Below, one piece after another: positions 61,071 to 64,000 of a stretch of DNA of 64,000 nucleotides (positions are counted from its first letter, which is position 1; each line of letters opens with the position of its first letter). The DNA is taken from NCBI GenBank assembly GCA_937928795.1, contig CALFWB010000066.1, positions 1 through 64,000 on the forward strand, written 5' to 3'. The translations under genes were made by a program, and so were the position numbers. This DNA comes from an uncultured Anaerolineales bacterium (GTDB lineage: Bacteria > Chloroflexota > Anaerolineae > Anaerolineales > UBA4823). Under the pieces are notes generated by a model. It was not told the origin of the DNA. It saw only the letters and a list, made by a program, of their open reading frames with translations, and ran no database searches.

Positions 61071-62189
61071 ATGAAAATTGTAAAAGTCGATCTCAACAAT
61101 CTTGAGTGGGTGAAACGCTTCATCGCTTTTCCCTTTGAGTTGTATCGCCAGTCGCCGTATTGGGTTCCGCCCCTCTGGGATGAGATGTTGAAAAACTTGA
61201 ATCCCCGTCGTCATCCTTTTTACGAACATTCTCAAGCGGAGTTTTTTCTAGCTCTAGAGGGGAGTCAAATCGTTGGACGGATTGGCGTTCAAGAGAATCG
61301 ACGTCACAATCATTTCCGCAAGGCAAAAGATGCGATTTTTTGCTTTTTTGAATCGATCGATGATGAAAAGGTTGCTCAAGCGTTGTTTGAGACGATTTTT
61401 GATTGGGCAAGAAAACGCGGGCTGGAGAGAGTGATAGGTCCGAAGGGATTGCTGGGTTCGCAGGCGGGCGGCGTTTTAGTGGAAGGTTTTGAGCATTTGC
61501 CAGCTCTATCCATACCCTATAATTTTCCATACTATGACCGTCTGATCGGTGCGGTGGGTTTTGAAAAAGATACCGATCACCTCTCCGGTTATCTGCGAGC
61601 GGATCATCAATTGCCGCAAAGAATACTGCGCATAGCCGAAAGAGTCAAGGAAAAAAGGGGTTTTTGGGTGAAAAATTTTACTTCCAAGGAAGAGATGAAA
61701 CCATGGATTCCAGTTGTTGCTAGGATTCATGCCGCAGCATTTGTCCATAATTACAGCTTTGTTCCACCTACAGAGAAGGAACTGGAGATGATCGCCCATT
61801 CGATTCTCAGTGTTGTGGAGCCCCCTCTGGTTAAAGTGGTGATGAAAGGCGAGGATGTCATCGGATTTCTGATTTCTTATCCGGATATCTCAAGAGGCTT
61901 GCAAAGGGCGAAGGGGAAAATCTTGCCTTTCGGGTGGTTTTGGTTATTGTTGGAGAAGAGAAGGACGAAGTGGTTAAACGTTAACGGAGCGGGCTTGCTC
62001 CCTGAATATTGGGGCTCGGGAGCAAATGTGATCCTCTATACGGAATTGCAAAAGACGGTTAGGCAATATCCTTTTGAACATGTGGAAGTCGTTCAAGTCG
62101 ATGAAAAGAACTTCGCCAGTAAATCGGATATGGAGGCGATCGGAATCACTTGGTATAAACGGCATCGCAATTACCAGCGCGATTTGTAG
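61071..62189 (+). CDS. GNAT-like conserved protein (YghO type)
   Basis: 372 aa from ATG 61071 (AAGGAG ahead; GTG 61068 is an alternative). N-terminal FIAFPFELYRQSPYWVPPLWDE, the family opening of YghO-like proteins, and a core IVGRIGVQENRRHN resembling an acetyl-CoA-binding strand. The GPKGLLGSQAGGVLVEGF block near 130 and NVNGAGLLPEYWGSGANVILY near 315 fit a double GNAT fold. Function unproven; possibly lipid or cell-envelope acyl transfer. Twenty-two bp after the PBP, same strand. Confidence 0.8.
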   Translation: MKIVKVDLNNLEWVKRFIAFPFELYRQSPYWVPPLWDEMLKNLNPRRHPFYEHSQAEFFLALEGSQIVGRIGVQENRRHNHFRKAKDAIFCFFESIDDEKVAQALFETIFDWARKRGLERVIGPKGLLGSQAGGVLVEGFEHLPALSIPYNFPYYDRLIGAVGFEKDTDHLSGYLRADHQLPQRILRIAERVKEKRGFWVKNFTSKEEMKPWIPVVARIHAAAFVHNYSFVPPTEKELEMIAHSILSVVEPPLVKVVMKGEDVIGFLISYPDISRGLQRAKGKILPFGWFWLLLEKRRTKWLNVNGAGLLPEYWGSGANVILYTELQKTVRQYPFEHVEVVQVDEKNFASKSDMEAIGITWYKRHRNYQRDL

Positions 62190-62229
62190 GTTAGGCAAAA
62201 TAGATTTCTCAGAACGGAGGAGATGAAAG

Positions 62230-63279
62230 ATGAGGGCATGGGTCATTGAGCAAGTTTCAAAAATTGAAGAGACTCCAGCGCCGTTGAAAATGGTCGATCG
62301 GCCTGTTCCGAGAACGGAAGAGGATCAAATTCTTATTGAGGTCGAAACTTGTGGTGTGTGTCATACTGAAATTGATGAAATCGAGGGAAGAGCTGCACCC
62401 CCCGAGTTGCCAATGACCCCCGGTCATCAGGTTGTTGGCAAGGTCGTAGAGCGAGGAAGCGAGGCTAAAAGGTTTCAAGTTGGGGATCGAGTGGGGGTAG
62501 CCTGGATTTATCAGGCTTGTGGGAGTTGTCCCTTCTGTTTGCGAGGGCAAGAGAACCTTTGCCCGCAATTCAAAGCCACCGGGCGAGATGCGCACGGTGG
62601 CTACGCTGAGTATATGGCGGTCAAAGAAAGTTTTGCTTATGCTATTCCTCCTCAGTTGGATGCTCTGCGGGCAGCCCCCTTGTTATGCGCCGGCGCAATC
62701 GGCTATCGATCCCTGAGGCTTACGCAACTGCAAAATGGGATGAGGCTTGGCTTGAGCGGCTTTGGCGCTTCGGCCCATTTAGTTTTATTAATGGCAAAAG
62801 CGTTATATCCGCAGAGCGAGATTTATGTCTTTTCGCGCAGCGAAGGCGAGCGAGAGTTTGCCAAGCAGCTCGGAGCGGTTTGGGCTGGCGCTATCGAGGA
62901 GAGAACTCCGCAACCGCTGGATGCGATCATTGATACCACTCCTGTTTGGAAACCGATCGTTGAAGCTTTACGGAATTTATCACCCGCTGGCAGGCTGGTC
63001 ATTAATGCCATTCGCAAAGAGGATTCTGATCGGCATCTGTTGGCTGAAGTCGATTATCCCTCTCAACTATGGTTGGAAAAAGAGATCAAAAGTGTTGCCA
63101 ATGTTACCCGTAAGGACGTAGAAGATTGTTTGCAATTGGTTGCCCGCGAAGATATCCGTCCTGAAGTACAAGTTTATCCTTTTGAGGCGGCTAATCAAGC
63201 GCTCTTGGACTTGAGGAATCGCAAAATCAAAGGAGCCAAGGTTCTCCAAATTGCTAGAAACATGCAGAGGATCGCCTAG
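62230..63279 (+). CDS. Zinc-dependent alcohol dehydrogenase
   Basis: 349 aa with GGAGG 9 bp before ATG 62230. MDR zinc enzyme: catalytic Cys in ETCGVCHTEIDEIEG, GHQVVGKV, the four structural zinc cysteines in CGSCPFCLRGQENLC, and a Rossmann segment LGLSGFGASAHLVLLMAKA. Family AdhA/AdhP-like, oxidising short alcohols with NAD(P). Key ligands are intact. Separate from the preceding genes only by 40 bp, so it may end the PBP operon. Confidence 0.93.
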   Translation: MRAWVIEQVSKIEETPAPLKMVDRPVPRTEEDQILIEVETCGVCHTEIDEIEGRAAPPELPMTPGHQVVGKVVERGSEAKRFQVGDRVGVAWIYQACGSCPFCLRGQENLCPQFKATGRDAHGGYAEYMAVKESFAYAIPPQLDALRAAPLLCAGAIGYRSLRLTQLQNGMRLGLSGFGASAHLVLLMAKALYPQSEIYVFSRSEGEREFAKQLGAVWAGAIEERTPQPLDAIIDTTPVWKPIVEALRNLSPAGRLVINAIRKEDSDRHLLAEVDYPSQLWLEKEIKSVANVTRKDVEDCLQLVAREDIRPEVQVYPFEAANQALLDLRNRKIKGAKVLQIARNMQRIA

Positions 63280-63287
63280 CTCGAGTT

Positions 63288-64000
63288 CTACTGAGATGTG
63301 TCCTTCAGCGCTTCCTCAATAACGCCTTCAAACACCTCATAGGGCTGAGCGCCGATAATCGCTTTGCCGTTGATGAGGAAGGAGGGTGTGCTTGTCAGTC
63401 CAATTTGACGGGCGAATCGGGTTTGTTGGAGGACGGTAGCCGTATAACGCCCGCTGTCTAGGCATTCTGAGAAGGTTTTGCTGTCCAAATTTAATTGTTG
63501 GGCAAGAGCTTTTAGGTTTTCACTGCTGTAGTCGGGCGTGTTTCCGCCTTCTCTTTGGGCAAATAGCAGCTCATGATATTCCCAAAACTTACCTTGTTCT
63601 GCAGCGCATTCGCTGGCGACCGCCGCGCGAACGGAGTCTTCTCCTAAGATGGCAAGGTGCACAAAGCCCAAATAAACTTTGCCTTGATCGATGTATGTCG
63701 CAAAGATCTTCTTGCCGGTCTCCAAATTGTATTTGGCGCAATAAGGGCAGCGAAAATCGCTAAATTCATACATCCGCACGGGGGCTTGCTCGTTGCCGAT
63801 GTAGTTTTCGGTTTGGCTTGCCAGCAAGTCAAGCATTTGTTGGCGGTTGCTCTGGTCCTGAGTGGTTGGGTTTTGACCAAGAGCGGCGGTTGGACGAGCT
63901 GCTTGCGTTGGGTTTGCGTTTGGACGGAGATAATATCCGAGGAGAAAGCCGGCGAGGAAGGTGATAAGAAGTGCAATGGGGAACGTCCAGCTATAAACCG
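63288..64000 (-). CDS. DsbA-family thiol oxidoreductase, membrane-anchored (start beyond the window)
   Basis: At least 236 residues; the N-terminus lies past base 64000. The visible start has a membrane anchor (FPIALLITFLAGFLLGYYL) and a polar linker (NANPTQAARPTAAL). Thioredoxin fold with the active site FSDFRCPYCAKYNLE (CPYC) and the cis-Pro motif GLTSTPSFLINGK. DsbA-type proteins form or reshuffle disulphides outside the cytoplasm; this anchored subgroup resembles BdbD/DsbA-related proteins of Gram-positives. The ATG at 63836 is internal, since the frame continues upstream without a stop. Confidence 0.9.
   Translation of the reverse strand, partial: VYSWTFPIALLITFLAGFLLGYYLRPNANPTQAARPTAALGQNPTTQDQSNRQQMLDLLASQTENYIGNEQAPVRMYEFSDFRCPYCAKYNLETGKKIFATYIDQGKVYLGFVHLAILGEDSVRAAVASECAAEQGKFWEYHELLFAQREGGNTPDYSSENLKALAQQLNLDSKTFSECLDSGRYTATVLQQTRFARQIGLTSTPSFLINGKAIIGAQPYEVFEGVIEEALKDTSQ

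Noticed and set aside
1-64000. CRISPR arrays, rRNA genes, prophage genes
   Set aside because: None seen: no regularly spaced direct repeats, no rRNA core motifs, no phage structural genes.

Overview
The window is about 64 kb of densely packed bacterial chromosome. It most likely comes from the phylum Chloroflexota, class Anaerolineae. That placement is an inference from three things: Thr/Pro-rich extracellular linkers on a penicillin-binding protein and on an anchored surface protein, the overall gene mix, and a LuxR-HTH/membrane fusion of a kind I associate with this group. No rRNA or other decisive marker is present. Genes are tightly spaced, with many ATGA-type stop/start overlaps.

Region 1 (1-4733) is an accessory island and the most unusual part. 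It reads as a decayed chromosomal integron. On the minus strand is a truncated, frameshifted integron-type tyrosine recombinase. Next comes a GTTAGGC recombination core, then two gene cassettes on the plus strand, each ending in a recognisable attC site. Cassette 1 holds a quinone-oxidoreductase pseudogene, a HemG-like flavodoxin and a membrane protein. Cassette 2 holds a frameshifted LuxR-HTH/membrane gene. The island ends at a tRNA-Leu(UAA). A 78-bp MITE-like repeat lies at its left edge; two more copies, at 20923 and 37803, carry 9-bp target duplications.

Region 2 (4767-13337) is core metabolism: a PHP phosphoesterase, psuK-psuG (pseudouridine breakdown), a Thr/Pro-rich anchored protein, a fumarylacetoacetase-family enzyme, an RpiR regulator, RarD and GlpD. 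Region 3 (13338-21000) has an ABC transporter operon with two ATPases and one MacB-like permease behind a 20-bp perfect inverted repeat that overlaps a promoter. It also has a PilZ-like protein and malic enzyme, the latter with a MITE at its predicted transcription start.

Region 4 (21241-35388) holds selA, an M24 peptidase, tsaD, ferredoxin, glucan phosphorylase, a UPF0316 protein, and a respiratory block: an Fe-S type Rrf2 regulator, cydA, cydB and a single-chain CydDC. Region 5 (35440-48304) holds a DevCA-like ABC pair, a four-gene translationally coupled operon (M20 peptidase, fused MDR/Gfo-Idh oxidoreductase, heparinase II/III, GT4) that looks like polysaccharide work, ilvE, and an unassigned trio (quinate-dehydrogenase-like, nucleotidyltransferase, PAP2).

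Region 6 (48301-64000) holds a sugar-phosphate isomerase, rsmI, an MGDG-synthase-like glycosyltransferase, DUF951, an M50/HD/TyrA-like/Kbl operon, an AMMECR1 protein, two tandem c-di-AMP-receptor-like proteins, a MaoC hydratase, a class A PBP with unusual tails, a GNAT-like protein, an alcohol dehydrogenase and a DsbA-like protein that runs off the window. Starts were chosen by Shine-Dalgarno sites, family length and overlaps. All homology is by eye; no search was run.
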